A DNA stretch of 64,000 bases. Origin: an uncultured Granulosicoccus sp. (lineage in GTDB: Bacteria; Pseudomonadota; Gammaproteobacteria; Granulosicoccales; Granulosicoccaceae). A program made the position numbers and the translations under genes. The notes beneath the pieces were generated by a model. The model had not been told where the DNA came from and searched no databases. It saw only the letters and a program-made list of their open reading frames with translations. Within the stretch, counting starts at the first letter, position 1, and each line of letters begins with the position of its first letter. Positions 8,957 to 19,117 of this stretch are shown here, piece after piece. Where the stretch lies: contig CANLXI010000008.1 of assembly GCA_947495035.1 (NCBI GenBank), positions 62,001 through 126,000 of the forward strand. Direction: 5' to 3'.

Positions 8957-10152
8957 GCCTTGTCTCCCGAGGTCAGAGGACCGACACCATTGCCGGGAGC
9001 GATCGGATAGAAGTCAGCGGTCAGTCCCGTCGCTGCCGTATAGGCAGGACCGACCATTGCCTTGAATCGCTCGACCTGATCGTCGGGTACGAGGCTGACG
9101 GTACAGCCGCCGAAGCCTGCGCCGGTCAGGCGACTGCCGAGCACACCGGGCTGTTCACGCGCCAGTCGAACCAGATGGTTCAAGGGTTCGCTGGAGACTT
9201 CGAACAGATCACGCAGCGAATCGTGGCTTTCGTTCATCATGTTGCCGAACTGTTGCAGATCACCGGCTATCAGTGCGGGTACTGCAGCTCTGACCCGTCT
9301 GTTCTCTTCGGCAATGTGCCGGGCGCGTTGCAGGGGAATGGCATCGTTGGCAAACAGGTGTTCCTGTGCGCTGAGCTGGTCCGGCTGCAGCTGACCGAGG
9401 TGGCTGATGCCGGTGACCGGTGCCAACAGCTCCAGTGCACGCCGGCATTCCCGCACCCGGTCGTTATAGGCCGATTCGTTCAGCTCGCGTCGCTGATTGG
9501 TATTGGTGACAACGATCGAGTACCCCTCGAGGCTCAGTGGCACCTGGCGATGCTCCAGGCTGTGGCAGTCGAGCATGATGGCGTGATCGGTTTCGGCAAA
9601 GGCCACGGCAAACTGGTCCATGATGCCGCATTGCATGCCGACGAAGTCATTCTCGGCGGCCTGGGCGATGCGTACCAGTTCGAGCAGGGACAGTTCGGTT
9701 CGCAGCAGCTCGTTCAGCGCATAGGCGGTAACAACCTCGATGGAGGCAGAGGAACTCAGGCCGGCGCCATTGGGAATATTGCCCGAGTAGAGACAGTCGA
9801 AACCGGTGAGCTCGACGCCTCGTCGGGTGAACTGATCGAGTATGCCCAGAGGGTAATTGATCCAGTTGTCGCCATAGGTCTGGCTGATTTCTTCCTGGTC
9901 CAGTTGCGCCATGAGGTCGAAGTTGGTGCTGGCGAAACGATACTGCTGATTGTAGGTGGGTCTGATCAGCAGTGTGGTACCTCGATCGACCCCACAGGGA
10001 AAGACCAGACCGCCGGTGAAGTCGGTGTATTCGCCGATGAGGTTGACCCGACCGGGGGCAAAGAAAACGGCTGTCGCGTGTTCGGAGCGACCGAATTTCT
10101 GGGTGAAGCGGTCGTGCAGGCTTTCGATGCTGTGCTCGTCGGTATGACTCAT
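8953..10152 (-). CDS. galK: Galactokinase
   Basis: GHMP-family kinase that phosphorylates galactose to galactose 1-phosphate. The 399-residue protein carries the galactokinase signature GRVNLIGEYTDFTGG at 34-48, the phosphate loop NGAGLSSSASIEV near 130-142, and the C-terminal GHMP motif GAGFGGCTVSLV near 345-356. Its ATG shares one base with the alpha-galactosidase stop codon (TAATG), and its stop overlaps the galT start by 4 bp. It is therefore expressed as part of the alpha-galactosidase-led operon. Confidence 0.96.
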   Translation of the reverse strand: MSHTDEHSIESLHDRFTQKFGRSEHATAVFFAPGRVNLIGEYTDFTGGLVFPCGVDRGTTLLIRPTYNQQYRFASTNFDLMAQLDQEEISQTYGDNWINYPLGILDQFTRRGVELTGFDCLYSGNIPNGAGLSSSASIEVVTAYALNELLRTELSLLELVRIAQAAENDFVGMQCGIMDQFAVAFAETDHAIMLDCHSLEHRQVPLSLEGYSIVVTNTNQRRELNESAYNDRVRECRRALELLAPVTGISHLGQLQPDQLSAQEHLFANDAIPLQRARHIAEENRRVRAAVPALIAGDLQQFGNMMNESHDSLRDLFEVSSEPLNHLVRLAREQPGVLGSRLTGAGFGGCTVSLVPDDQVERFKAMVGPAYTAATGLTADFYPIAPGNGVGPLTSGDKA

Positions 10153-12287
10153 TATCGACTATCTCTGTGGCAACCGATCAGTAGTGCCGATTGGGGTGGC
10201 AGAACGGGCAGGGGAACACCAAGCGTCATCAACAGCTCGCCACTGCTGGTCACAGCCGCCTGACACCACTCGGGAAAGATCTTGTTGAACGGTGCCAGTT
10301 CGGTCAGATTGATGCTTTCCAGAGTCAACGTGTACAGGGCGTTCGGGTCCAGGCCCGACAGTGGCAGATGGCCCGGGCGGGTCGGATGCATATTGCCGAT
10401 GGCAACCACGCTGTACAGTGCCTGTTGCTGATCGCTGTCGACAAAGCCGCAGGCTGTCAGTGACTTGGAATACGTGGGAAGCTGCCAGTAGACGGAATTC
10501 GCCATCCACTGGCGGTTGCTCTTGTACAGCCGGGTATAGTGCTGCAGGGTAATGATGTCCTGAGGGTCCAGTTTGCGGGCATCGAGTTCGAAGCCGAACT
10601 GGCCCTGCAATGCAACAATGGCACGTGTATGCAGGCTGGTGACCCGGCCGGTGAGATGGGCGGTCTTGTGGCCGACATGGGCACCCATGATTTCCGGTGG
10701 CATGAAACGCAGAAAGCCCTGCTGAATGCCGGCGCGTTCTATCGGATCGATGTTGTCGGAGGTCCAGACGCGGCCGGTATGCTGCAGGATGCCCAGATCG
10801 GCACGTGCACCACCCGAGGCGCAGCTTTCGATCTCCAGATTCGGGCAGACGGCCAGAATGCGTTCCAGCAGGCGATACAGGGCGACGGGTTGCGCTGCCG
10901 CCCGGGCATGGCTGCCGTCCCCGGCCAGTACCAGATCGCGATTCATGTCCCACTTGATGTAGTCGATGGCGTATTCGTGTACCAGTGAGGTGATTCGTTC
11001 GAACAGATAGTCTGCCACGTCATCGCGGGAAATATCCAACACCAGCTGGTTACGTGCCAGAGGTGTCTCGACCTGGCTCAGTTGCAGGGCCCACTCGGGA
11101 TGCTCGCGATAGAGGTCACTGTCCGGGTTGACCATTTCCGGCTCGAACCACAATCCGAACTGCAGGCCGTGTTTCCTGACATGTGACACCACCGGGTGCA
11201 GGCCGTCCGGATAGATGCTTTCGTCGACATACCAGTCACCCAGGCCTGCATTGTCGGCACGTCGATGCCGGAACCAGCCATCGTCCAGCACGAAACGTTC
11301 GGCGCCGACACTGGCGGCCGCATCGATCAGTGGGAACAGGGCTTCCAGGTCATGATTGAAATAGAGAGCTTCCCAGCTGTTGGCATGAATGGGGCGAGTA
11401 CGCCGAGTCCATTCGGGCAATATGGATGAACGAATGTATCGATGGAAGCGCTGCGTGCAGGAGTTCATGCCCTTGCCGCGCGTGAAAGATACCGATGGTG
11501 TCGACAGCTGTTCACCCGCTTGCAGTATCACTTCGCCGGGCAGGTGGAGTACGCCGGCTTGCAGGGATATCACGCCATTGCTCAGACGTTCCACACGCAG
11601 GCTGAAATTGCCGCTCCAGGCGAGTTGCGCAAAGGTGATGTCTCCGCCATTGACCCCGAATCCGTCGGTGCCGCAGATGAGGGCCGGGGCATGCTCGTGA
11701 CTGGTACGGCCGTGCAGATTGCTGATGTCGATTCGGCCCGGGGCGATGTGACGTCGGTGGGTCTGGTTTTCCAGGCCCCAGCGACCATGCTGGCTCAGAC
11801 ACTGCCGATAGGAGCCTGGCAGGGGCAGGGTTGCACTGGCCAGCCAGTCCACGGTATACGGGGTGTCGGCGATATTCTTCAGCGTCGTTCTCATGCTGGC
11901 CACGTCGCTGTGCTCATCCAGGGACAGGCTCAGTTCCACGGCGAGTCCGGCCTGATCGTCCTGCAGTTCGATGGTCAGCGTATTGTCGTTCTGTACGACA
12001 CTGCGGGTGCGCATGGCATGAGCAAAGGCGGCACCGTTGCGATGCCCATTGAGCGCCGGTGAGCCGGTATAGCCGGTACTGGCTTGCGGAAACAGGGACA
12101 ACGGAGTTACTGCGTCCATGCCGCCGAAGGCCAGTGCCGTGTCATCGTGAGCAAGCAGCTGTTGCAGCGTCGTCTCACCGCGCAGCTTTCTGCCATACCA
12201 GTACAGGCGCGGAACGCCATGGTCCTCGATGACCAGCAGTGTGGTCTCTTTACCGTCGAGTCGCCAAAAGGCCTTGGTACTGGACAT
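10152..12287 (-). CDS. Alpha-galactosidase, glycoside hydrolase family 36
   Basis: Removes terminal alpha-1,6-galactose from melibiose or raffinose-type sugars; no signal peptide, so cytoplasmic. The frame is open to 12353, but the ATG at 12287 (MSSTKAFWRLDGKE) gives the usual GH36 N-terminus and leaves room for the promoter. The protein has 711 residues. An N-terminal beta-sandwich precedes the (beta/alpha)8 barrel (SWEALYFNHD, VLDDGWFRHR, FGLWFEPEMVNPDSDL). The nucleophile Asp is in YIKWDMNRD and the acid/base Asp in SCASGGARADLG. It is the first gene of the galactoside operon, directly below the promoter and operator at 12387-12433. Confidence 0.95.
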   Translation of the reverse strand: MSSTKAFWRLDGKETTLLVIEDHGVPRLYWYGRKLRGETTLQQLLAHDDTALAFGGMDAVTPLSLFPQASTGYTGSPALNGHRNGAAFAHAMRTRSVVQNDNTLTIELQDDQAGLAVELSLSLDEHSDVASMRTTLKNIADTPYTVDWLASATLPLPGSYRQCLSQHGRWGLENQTHRRHIAPGRIDISNLHGRTSHEHAPALICGTDGFGVNGGDITFAQLAWSGNFSLRVERLSNGVISLQAGVLHLPGEVILQAGEQLSTPSVSFTRGKGMNSCTQRFHRYIRSSILPEWTRRTRPIHANSWEALYFNHDLEALFPLIDAAASVGAERFVLDDGWFRHRRADNAGLGDWYVDESIYPDGLHPVVSHVRKHGLQFGLWFEPEMVNPDSDLYREHPEWALQLSQVETPLARNQLVLDISRDDVADYLFERITSLVHEYAIDYIKWDMNRDLVLAGDGSHARAAAQPVALYRLLERILAVCPNLEIESCASGGARADLGILQHTGRVWTSDNIDPIERAGIQQGFLRFMPPEIMGAHVGHKTAHLTGRVTSLHTRAIVALQGQFGFELDARKLDPQDIITLQHYTRLYKSNRQWMANSVYWQLPTYSKSLTACGFVDSDQQQALYSVVAIGNMHPTRPGHLPLSGLDPNALYTLTLESINLTELAPFNKIFPEWCQAAVTSSGELLMTLGVPLPVLPPQSALLIGCHRDSR

Positions 12288-12386
12288 ATCCGTCTGCTTT
12301 GCTCGGGGTTGTGGACTGGAACAGAGGGCGATCGCGCCGCTCGTCAACGGCACTTTAACAGCTGCGTTGCATGTTGGTCGTAAAAA

Positions 12387-12401
12387 TGGAACAATGTTCC
12401 A
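12387..12401. promoter_or_regulatory. 15-bp palindrome, candidate IclR-family operator
   Basis: TGGAACAATGTTCCA consists of two perfect 7-bp arms (TGGAACA / TGTTCCA) around one central base. The half-site resembles those known for IclR and KdgR (TGRAA..TTYCA type). It starts 2 bp downstream of the -10 hexamer of the leftward promoter and covers the predicted transcription start. Binding there would block initiation. The adjacent divergent gene encodes an IclR-family protein. Confidence 0.75.
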
Positions 12402-12403
12402 AA

Positions 12404-12433
12404 ATTATAAGAGTGCCGAATAAACGCTGTCAA
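12404..12433 (-). promoter_or_regulatory. Consensus sigma70 promoter of the galactoside operon
   Basis: On the reverse strand, TTGACA (12433-12428) and TATAAT (12409-12404) are both perfect consensus hexamers, separated by 18 bp. The predicted start is near 12397, about 110 bp upstream of the alpha-galactosidase ATG at 12287. Such a strong promoter implies control by a repressor, which fits the palindrome on its start site. Confidence 0.8.
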
Positions 12434-12501
12434 TTGAAAAACCGGTTGATCGCAGACTGCGGCAGGGCTTCCCTGTCAATATTGATTCCACTACGTGGCG
12501 C

Positions 12502-13335
12502 ATGAGCAAGAGCAGCAAGATTTCCAGTGATAACAGTACAAGTGCGCCATCCGGTCAACGCTCGGGCAGTGGTCTCGGTCGAGCCATATGGCTGCTGGAT
12601 CTGATCGTCTCGGAAGGTCCGGTGAGATTCGCCGAGCTGGTCGAGCTGACGGGTATACCCAAGGCGACTCTGCACCGGCTGTTGAACGAGCTGGCCGATG
12701 AGCGCCTGATCCAGCTGGATGAAAGGTCTCAGACCTGGTCCTCGGGCTATCGCATCCTGGAAATGGCCAACCGTATCTGGACACGCTCGGACATACGTGT
12801 GCTGGCTCAGGATCAGTTGCTGGCTCTCAACGCGCTCAGTAGTGAAACGGTACAGATCGGTGTGCAGGCTGACACCCATGTGGTGATCATCGATCACGTC
12901 GAGAGCAGCCGCAGCGTCAGACACTCGATCATCGTCGGTACCCGGGTGCCGGTCTATTGCACGGGCATGGGCAAGGTGTTGCTGGCATGGTGTGATGATG
13001 AGCAGCAGCGAGATATCATCAACCGAATCTCGTTCGCGCGCTTCACACCCAATACCATCACGGATAAACAAGCCCTGTTGAAGGAGCTCAGTGATGTCAG
13101 TCAACGCGGCTATGCGGTGGATGCGGAAGAGCGTTATCTGGGGTCTCTGTGCATCGCCGCGCCGGTCGTTGATTCCACCGGGCAGGCCATTGCCGGTCTG
13201 AGTATCACGGCGCCGACCTTCAGAACAAGTGAGAAGACGCTGGACAGCTGGCGTGACGCCCTGATCAGCGCAGCTGCCGAGATATCACGACGATTGGCGC
13301 CTCGTACCGGGCCGGTCAATGGCGTGTCGCATTGA
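12502..13335 (+). CDS. IclR family transcriptional regulator
   Basis: DNA-binding regulator, 277 residues. A disordered Ser-rich N-terminus (1-24) is followed by a winged helix-turn-helix (about 25-85, LTGIPKATLHRLLNELADERLIQLD). The IclR effector-binding domain (about 95-265) contains VGTRVPVYCTGMGKVLLAW and ERYLGSLCIAAPV. It is divergent from the galactoside operon and precedes the transporter ATPase, so the likely effector is galactose or a galactoside. The shared intergenic region holds the candidate operator at 12387-12401, which probably serves both operon repression and autoregulation. No strong ribosome binding site is visible upstream of this ATG. Confidence 0.92.
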   Translation: MSKSSKISSDNSTSAPSGQRSGSGLGRAIWLLDLIVSEGPVRFAELVELTGIPKATLHRLLNELADERLIQLDERSQTWSSGYRILEMANRIWTRSDIRVLAQDQLLALNALSSETVQIGVQADTHVVIIDHVESSRSVRHSIIVGTRVPVYCTGMGKVLLAWCDDEQQRDIINRISFARFTPNTITDKQALLKELSDVSQRGYAVDAEERYLGSLCIAAPVVDSTGQAIAGLSITAPTFRTSEKTLDSWRDALISAAAEISRRLAPRTGPVNGVSH

Positions 13336-13459
13336 TCGATCGACGAGGTGCAGAAATGGGAAACGAGATGTCCGGCATTGCCACGCAGGTCGATCATCGG
13401 CCTGAAGCCGGCATCATGTTCAAACTGACTCAACAAGACTGGAGAGGGAGAATTCGAAG

Positions 13460-14572
<1,113 letters not shown>

Positions 14573-14620
14573 GGGTTTTGCCCGATGAGTCCCGGCCCGG
14601 TCTTTTCCGGACCAGGGCTC

Positions 14621-14647
14621 GGGCTCCGCTGCATGGCTGCGGAGCCC
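14621..14647. terminator. GC-rich stem-loop, first of two between convergent genes
   Basis: A 9-bp perfect stem (GGGCTCCGC / GCGGAGCCC) with a 9-nt loop lies in the gap between the rightward ATPase gene and the leftward aminotransferase gene. It stands next to a stronger hairpin and may act with it. Confidence 0.5.
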
Positions 14648-14649
14648 TC

Positions 14650-14685
14650 AGGCACTGACCCGGCCATCCTGCCGGGTCAGTGCCT
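14650..14685. terminator. Strong bidirectional terminator-like hairpin
   Basis: A perfect 15-bp stem (AGGCACTGACCCGGC / GCCGGGTCAGTGCCT) with a 6-nt loop sits between the stops of two convergent genes (14572 and 14696). Being symmetrical it can work in both directions. Only a loose T-containing stretch follows on either strand. Confidence 0.7.
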
Positions 14686-14695
14686 GCATTATCGA

Positions 14696-16060
14696 TCAGG
14701 CTGGTTTGTGCTGCTGATGCACATCGTTGAGGGCATCGGTCACGGCGTCGAACATCTCGTCGATCTGCTCGTCGTTGATGATCAGTGGCGGGCAGAAGGC
14801 AACGGTATCTCCCGGGGCTGCGCGCAGAATGAGGCCGTGTTGCCTGGCAGCCAGCATGACCTGCACGGCAATCTTGTCAGCAGCGGGGAAGGGGCTCCTG
14901 CTGTCCTTGTCAGCGACCAGTTCGATGGCTCCGATCAGTCCGACGCCTCGGGCATTGCCGACCAGAGGGTGATTCTGCAGGGCATTCACCCGTTCCAGGA
15001 AATGCGGTGAGCGCTGCCTGACCTGGCCGAATATGTCGTCGTCTTCATAGATGCGCAGTGTCTCCAGCGCGACCGCCGCCGCCACCGGATGGCCGCCGTA
15101 GGTATTGCCGGTGCCGAAGACACCCAGCTTGTCGGCATGGCTCTGCATGGCATCGTAGATCGCATCACTGACCAGTACGGCACCAATGGGCAGATAGGCC
15201 GATGAGAGCTGTTTGGCGGATGTCATCATGTCCGGCTTGATGCCGTAGGTCTCGCTGCCCCAGGCATTGCCGGTGCGTCCGAAACCGCAGATGACCTCAT
15301 CGGCGATGAACAGGATATCGTGCCGGGCGAGCACGGCCTGTATTTTCTCGAAGTAGCCGGCTGGCGGTACCAGTACACCTCCGGCTCCCATGACCGGTTC
15401 GGCGATGAAGGCGGCAATGGTATCGGCACCGGCTTCCAGAATCTGCTGTTCCAGTGCTTCGGCGAGACGAGTGGAATAGGCCTGCTCTGATTCACCGTTC
15501 TCTGCGTAGCGATATGCGTGCGGTGTGTCCACGTGAATCACCGGAATGGCCGGCAGATCGAAGCCGTCCTGTGCATACGGCAGACCTGTCAGGCTGCCGG
15601 CCGCCACGGTAACGCCGTGATAGGCATTGCGGCGGGCAATGATGGTTTTCTTCTGCGGGCGGCCAAGCGCGTTGTTGTAATACCAGACCATCTTCACGGC
15701 CGTGTCGACGGCCTCGGATCCGGAATTGACAAAGAAGCATTTGCCGATGCCTTCCGGGGCCATGTTCACCAGCCGTTGCGACAGCTCGATGGCCGGTTGC
15801 GTGGAATGATGGGAGAACATGTGCGCATAGGGCAGGGCTGCAAACTGACGGGTGGCGGCATCGACCAGGCGCTGTTCGCTGAAGCCGAGCGAGGCACACC
15901 ACAGACCGGACATGCCTTCCAGCAGTCGATTGCCCTTGTCGTCCCAGACGTACACGCCTTCACCGCGTTCGATCAGGAACGGGCCCTGCGCCTGGTGATT
16001 GGACAGATGGGTGAAGGGATGTAGCGCGTACTGACGATCTGCCTGGTCGAGCGTTTGCAT
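14696..16060 (-). CDS. Class III (omega-type) PLP-dependent aminotransferase
   Basis: Fold-type I aminotransferase of the omega-amino-acid/pyruvate group, 454 residues. The PLP phosphate-cup segment is VNSGSEAVDTAVK (111-123), the PLP-ring Asp is in FIADEVICGFGRTG (D254), and the Schiff-base Lys is K283 in TSAKQLSSAYLPIGA. FNSG-like variants and the N-terminal SGLWCASLGF match enzymes that use putrescine, beta-alanine, taurine or aromatic amines as donor with pyruvate as acceptor. The true donor cannot be read from the sequence. It stands alone as a leftward unit with no pathway partner nearby. Confidence 0.88.
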   Translation of the reverse strand: MQTLDQADRQYALHPFTHLSNHQAQGPFLIERGEGVYVWDDKGNRLLEGMSGLWCASLGFSEQRLVDAATRQFAALPYAHMFSHHSTQPAIELSQRLVNMAPEGIGKCFFVNSGSEAVDTAVKMVWYYNNALGRPQKKTIIARRNAYHGVTVAAGSLTGLPYAQDGFDLPAIPVIHVDTPHAYRYAENGESEQAYSTRLAEALEQQILEAGADTIAAFIAEPVMGAGGVLVPPAGYFEKIQAVLARHDILFIADEVICGFGRTGNAWGSETYGIKPDMMTSAKQLSSAYLPIGAVLVSDAIYDAMQSHADKLGVFGTGNTYGGHPVAAAVALETLRIYEDDDIFGQVRQRSPHFLERVNALQNHPLVGNARGVGLIGAIELVADKDSRSPFPAADKIAVQVMLAARQHGLILRAAPGDTVAFCPPLIINDEQIDEMFDAVTDALNDVHQQHKPA

Positions 16061-16158
16061 GTGGGTGCACCTCCGTGCGTTTTCTGAAGGCTTGCAGGAG
16101 TGGTCGATCTGTTCCCCTGCCGAATGTCCGGCTGACCTGCAGCCGACTTCAGACGGGA

Positions 16159-16827
16159 CTATATCAGTGTAATCAGTGCGGGGTCGTGCTGTGCCTGCAG
16201 GTGAGGCACGGTGTTGAATTCGATCAGCCGGGCATGGGTGCCGTCGAAATGAATCGTGGTGATCGAGGTATTGCGGATGCGCCAGATGGCATCGATGGTA
16301 TGCGCGAAATCCAGACCCAGAACAGCCGCCATGACGGTGGCGATGATGCCGCCCGAGGTGAAGAAGACATGGCTTTCCTTGTCGGCCTGCTGGCTGTGCA
16401 GGTCCAGCATGGTCTGCCAGCCACGCGCGGCAAAGTCAGACCAGGGTTCTATCTCGGATAGAGCGGGATCGGCGCGGTGATCTCGCCAGCGTTGCATGAT
16501 CGCGACATAGTCCTCGAAAGTCATCGACTCGGGTTGGGCGGCGTCGACCGCCGGGCCGAAGTGCGTGTCGATGATCCTGTGCTGGTACTCGTTCAGACCG
16601 TCATGGACGGCAGGTTGCGATTCGTGGGCGAGTGGCTCCAGCGCCAGACTCGCGGTATCGCGCTGTCTGAGCAGGGAACCGTGATAGCAGTGATCGGGCG
16701 CAAAGCCCTGCTTCACCCACCAGTGCCCCAGCAATTCCGACTGTCGACGCCCCAGCGGAGACAGACGGTCGTAGTCGTGGGTGCCCGCCGACGCCTGGCC
16801 ATGGCGTACCAGGTACAACATGCTCAT
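16159..16827 (-). CDS. Histidine phosphatase family protein
   Basis: Member of the phosphoglycerate-mutase-like branch 1 superfamily, 222 residues. The catalytic RHG motif is LVRHGQASAG at the N-terminus (His 9), followed by YDRLSPLGRRQSELLG. A second catalytic His lies in a later segment (HVFFTSGGIIATVMAAVLG), although the usual HG there is replaced by a Ser-Gly-Gly context. Substrate unknown: it could be a sugar phosphatase or a protein phosphatase of the SixA/YjgR type. It lies 98 bp upstream of the aminotransferase in the same direction and could share its transcript. Confidence 0.82.
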   Translation of the reverse strand: MSMLYLVRHGQASAGTHDYDRLSPLGRRQSELLGHWWVKQGFAPDHCYHGSLLRQRDTASLALEPLAHESQPAVHDGLNEYQHRIIDTHFGPAVDAAQPESMTFEDYVAIMQRWRDHRADPALSEIEPWSDFAARGWQTMLDLHSQQADKESHVFFTSGGIIATVMAAVLGLDFAHTIDAIWRIRNTSITTIHFDGTHARLIEFNTVPHLQAQHDPALITLI

Positions 16828-16972
16828 GAAAATGCCCTATCGATGTGAGTCGGGGACCGCTTCCCCGTGCTGCTGCAGTGTAGCGCCTGTCAGGCGCTGC
16901 ATGCGCAAACCCTGACAGATTTCATCGATGGCTCCTGCGGCCATGGCGCGAGCCGACAGCGATTCATGATCG

Positions 16973-18406
16973 TCAGTTGTTGTCCTGTTCAGGCTGGATC
17001 GCACTCAGGCCGAACCAGGCGGGTTGCAGGACTGCAGGCAGGGCGTGTGACTGGCTCTTTGTCCGCGTCGTGCCGGTCGGGCAATGCCCGTCATCGATGT
17101 AACCCAGCGCCGCGGACAGCAGGTTCTCGGAGGTGCTGCCCAGTGCCTGTGACAGATTGTCGCTGGCAGCGCAATCGGCCGAGATGCCATTGTAGTAACC
17201 GCCTGCGCCTGCGGCATTGACGGCCTCCAGTTCAAGGGCGTTCATGACCGTGTCGCAGGCCGTATTCGGGATGGAGGCATAGGGTTTGCCGCAGCTGGTG
17301 CCACCCACGGTAATGACATCCATGAACGGGCGCAGACCATTGACCACCAGCTCGGCAGCGGAGCAGGTATCGTCTGTCTGCAGGACAAAGACCCGGTTCA
17401 GTTGCAAGGCATCATTCCTGTTGACGAAATGAAATGTCGAGGTGTTCTCGGGGAAGGTCGCGTTCGGTCGGTAGATGGCGAATTCCCTGTCGGTATTTCC
17501 ACGACCGATCAGGTAGCTGGCCAGTTCGGCTGCCACGCTGACCCGGCCACCGAAGTTGTAACGCATGTCCAGCACCAGCTCGCTGACGTTCTCGGCCGAG
17601 AGGCGTTCGAATGCCTGCTGCAACTCGCTCGAAGAGGTGCCGAGAAACTGGTAGAAATGCAGATAGGCGATGCGCACGCCATTGCGTTCGATGATCCTGT
17701 CATCCAGCACGGTGGCAAGCGCATAGCGAGCCTTGCTGATGGTGCGGGTACGCGACACTCCCAGCGCGGAGCTGATGGTGAATCGGGCACTGGCGCCGTT
17801 GTCATCGGAGCTCAGCAGGACATCACGTTCCGCACCGGGCTGCTGGAAGAAGTCGATGGCGCGAATGTCGTTGATGGCCACCAGCTGGTCTCCCCGGGTG
17901 ACGCCGGCGGCGGCCAGCGGAGAGTTTTCCTCAACCAGCTTGAAGTACAGCTCATCGTCGGCGGTGCGTTGCAGGACCCAGCCGAAACCGACGTTTTCGC
18001 CCTCGGTGAAGCGCCCCGTATAGCTCTGCTCATCGGTGATGTAGCTGAAGGTGTCATTGGGCGCCACTCGCAGATCGATGATCAGCTCTTCCAGTGCGTC
18101 GTAGCCGTCCAGATCGACATTGCGATCCACCTGATCGGCGAACAGATAGTAGCTCTGCATGCCATTCAACACCCAGGATTTCATGTCATCGAACTGGCAG
18201 GACAGTGGTGCCGGACGATAGTCGACATTCTGCCCGCCGGTGATCGGCGGCACGATGGAATCGCCACTGGCCCCGGCGCCTGTTTCATCGCGCGTGCCGC
18301 AGCTGCTCAACAGCAGAGGCAGGCACAGACTGGCCATCCGCAGAGCCGCCCGGGAGCTTCGGTTGCAGGTGTTGCCTGCCCTGCGGGAAATAACGTGACT
18401 GTGCAT
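16973..18406 (-). CDS. S41 family peptidase, predicted lipoprotein
   Basis: C-terminal-processing-type protease with a PDZ domain, 477 residues. A signal peptide with lipobox LLLSSC|G predicts lipid anchoring at the envelope. An internal start at 18337 (MASLCLPLLLSSCG) would make a shorter signal and cannot be excluded. Order: N-terminal linker and helical bundle (about 60-140), PDZ-like domain (about 150-235, FGWVLQ, SPLAAAGVTRGDQLVAIN), then the S41 core. In the core, LVLDMRYNFGG marks the substrate strand, the nucleophile Ser is in DTCSAAELVVNGL, and the general-base Lys is in GGTSCGKPYA. It is monocistronic and divergent from the pseudo-receiver gene. Confidence 0.85.
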   Translation of the reverse strand: MHSHVISRRAGNTCNRSSRAALRMASLCLPLLLSSCGTRDETGAGASGDSIVPPITGGQNVDYRPAPLSCQFDDMKSWVLNGMQSYYLFADQVDRNVDLDGYDALEELIIDLRVAPNDTFSYITDEQSYTGRFTEGENVGFGWVLQRTADDELYFKLVEENSPLAAAGVTRGDQLVAINDIRAIDFFQQPGAERDVLLSSDDNGASARFTISSALGVSRTRTISKARYALATVLDDRIIERNGVRIAYLHFYQFLGTSSSELQQAFERLSAENVSELVLDMRYNFGGRVSVAAELASYLIGRGNTDREFAIYRPNATFPENTSTFHFVNRNDALQLNRVFVLQTDDTCSAAELVVNGLRPFMDVITVGGTSCGKPYASIPNTACDTVMNALELEAVNAAGAGGYYNGISADCAASDNLSQALGSTSENLLSAALGYIDDGHCPTGTTRTKSQSHALPAVLQPAWFGLSAIQPEQDNN

Positions 18407-18646
18407 GAATTCAAGCGCTTGTTGTCAGTACGGGTCGAACAGCTATCGGCAGTGGCCTGCATGCCTGTTGCAGCGTGGGGTGACTTGGCCATCCTGCTGC
18501 GAACGCGGCGCTGCATTACCGCAATGGCGTTGTAACCTGCCGAATTGTGTACTGTGCACAGTCTGACCGCTTGTCTGTCAAGGCTGCCGCGCTTGTACCG
18601 CTACGAAGTTGAAAGGTGAATGGCAACGGGTTGACAGAATTCGGGC

Positions 18647-19117
18647 ATGGGAGTCAGTGCAAACAACAAGGTCGATGCTGGCGGGCAGACTGATGAGGCG
18701 TTTGCCGGTGATGCCGTGACGAGAAAGGTTCTGCTGGTTGACGAACAGGCGCATGTGGTACGGGTCATCCGGCACAATCTCGAACGATGCGGTTTTCAGG
18801 TGGACTCGGCAGAGACTGTGGACGGTGCGGTGCAACTGATGAGCACCTGTCGCTTCGACGCTCTGATCTCCACAGGAGAACGCTCGACAACGGATATCAT
18901 GGAACTGTGCAAACGTGGCAGCGAGCTACTGGCCGTGCACGGCCTGAAGGATGATGACAAGGCTGCTCCGCTGATGCTGGTGAACTGCAGCGAAGACGCT
19001 GATCTGAGCGACAGTCTGCCCGGTTTCGAACGGCTCGGACAACCGGTGAGTCTCAAGCATATCGTCGAACGCTTGCACGAGGCTCTGGGCCAGCCTTCAT
19101 CCGACTTGTCATCCTGA
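18647..19117 (+). CDS. Degenerate response-regulator receiver domain protein
   Basis: A 156-residue single-domain CheY-like protein. The first strand and acidic pair are kept (KVLLVDEQ, D32 and E33). The phosphoacceptor Asp at the end of strand 3 is replaced by Thr (FDALIST, T76), the conserved Thr/Ser strand reads MLVNCSED, and the conserved Lys before the last helix is replaced by Gln (LGQPVSLKHI, Q132). It should therefore be unable to accept a phosphoryl group in the usual way. Its stop overlaps the next ATG by one base (TGATG), so it is translationally coupled to the GGDEF/EAL-like protein and probably acts with it. Confidence 0.8.
   Translation: MGVSANNKVDAGGQTDEAFAGDAVTRKVLLVDEQAHVVRVIRHNLERCGFQVDSAETVDGAVQLMSTCRFDALISTGERSTTDIMELCKRGSELLAVHGLKDDDKAAPLMLVNCSEDADLSDSLPGFERLGQPVSLKHIVERLHEALGQPSSDLSS

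Noticed and set aside
8854..10263. 469-codon rightward frame across galK
   Set aside because: Antisense shadow of galK; no recognisable domain.
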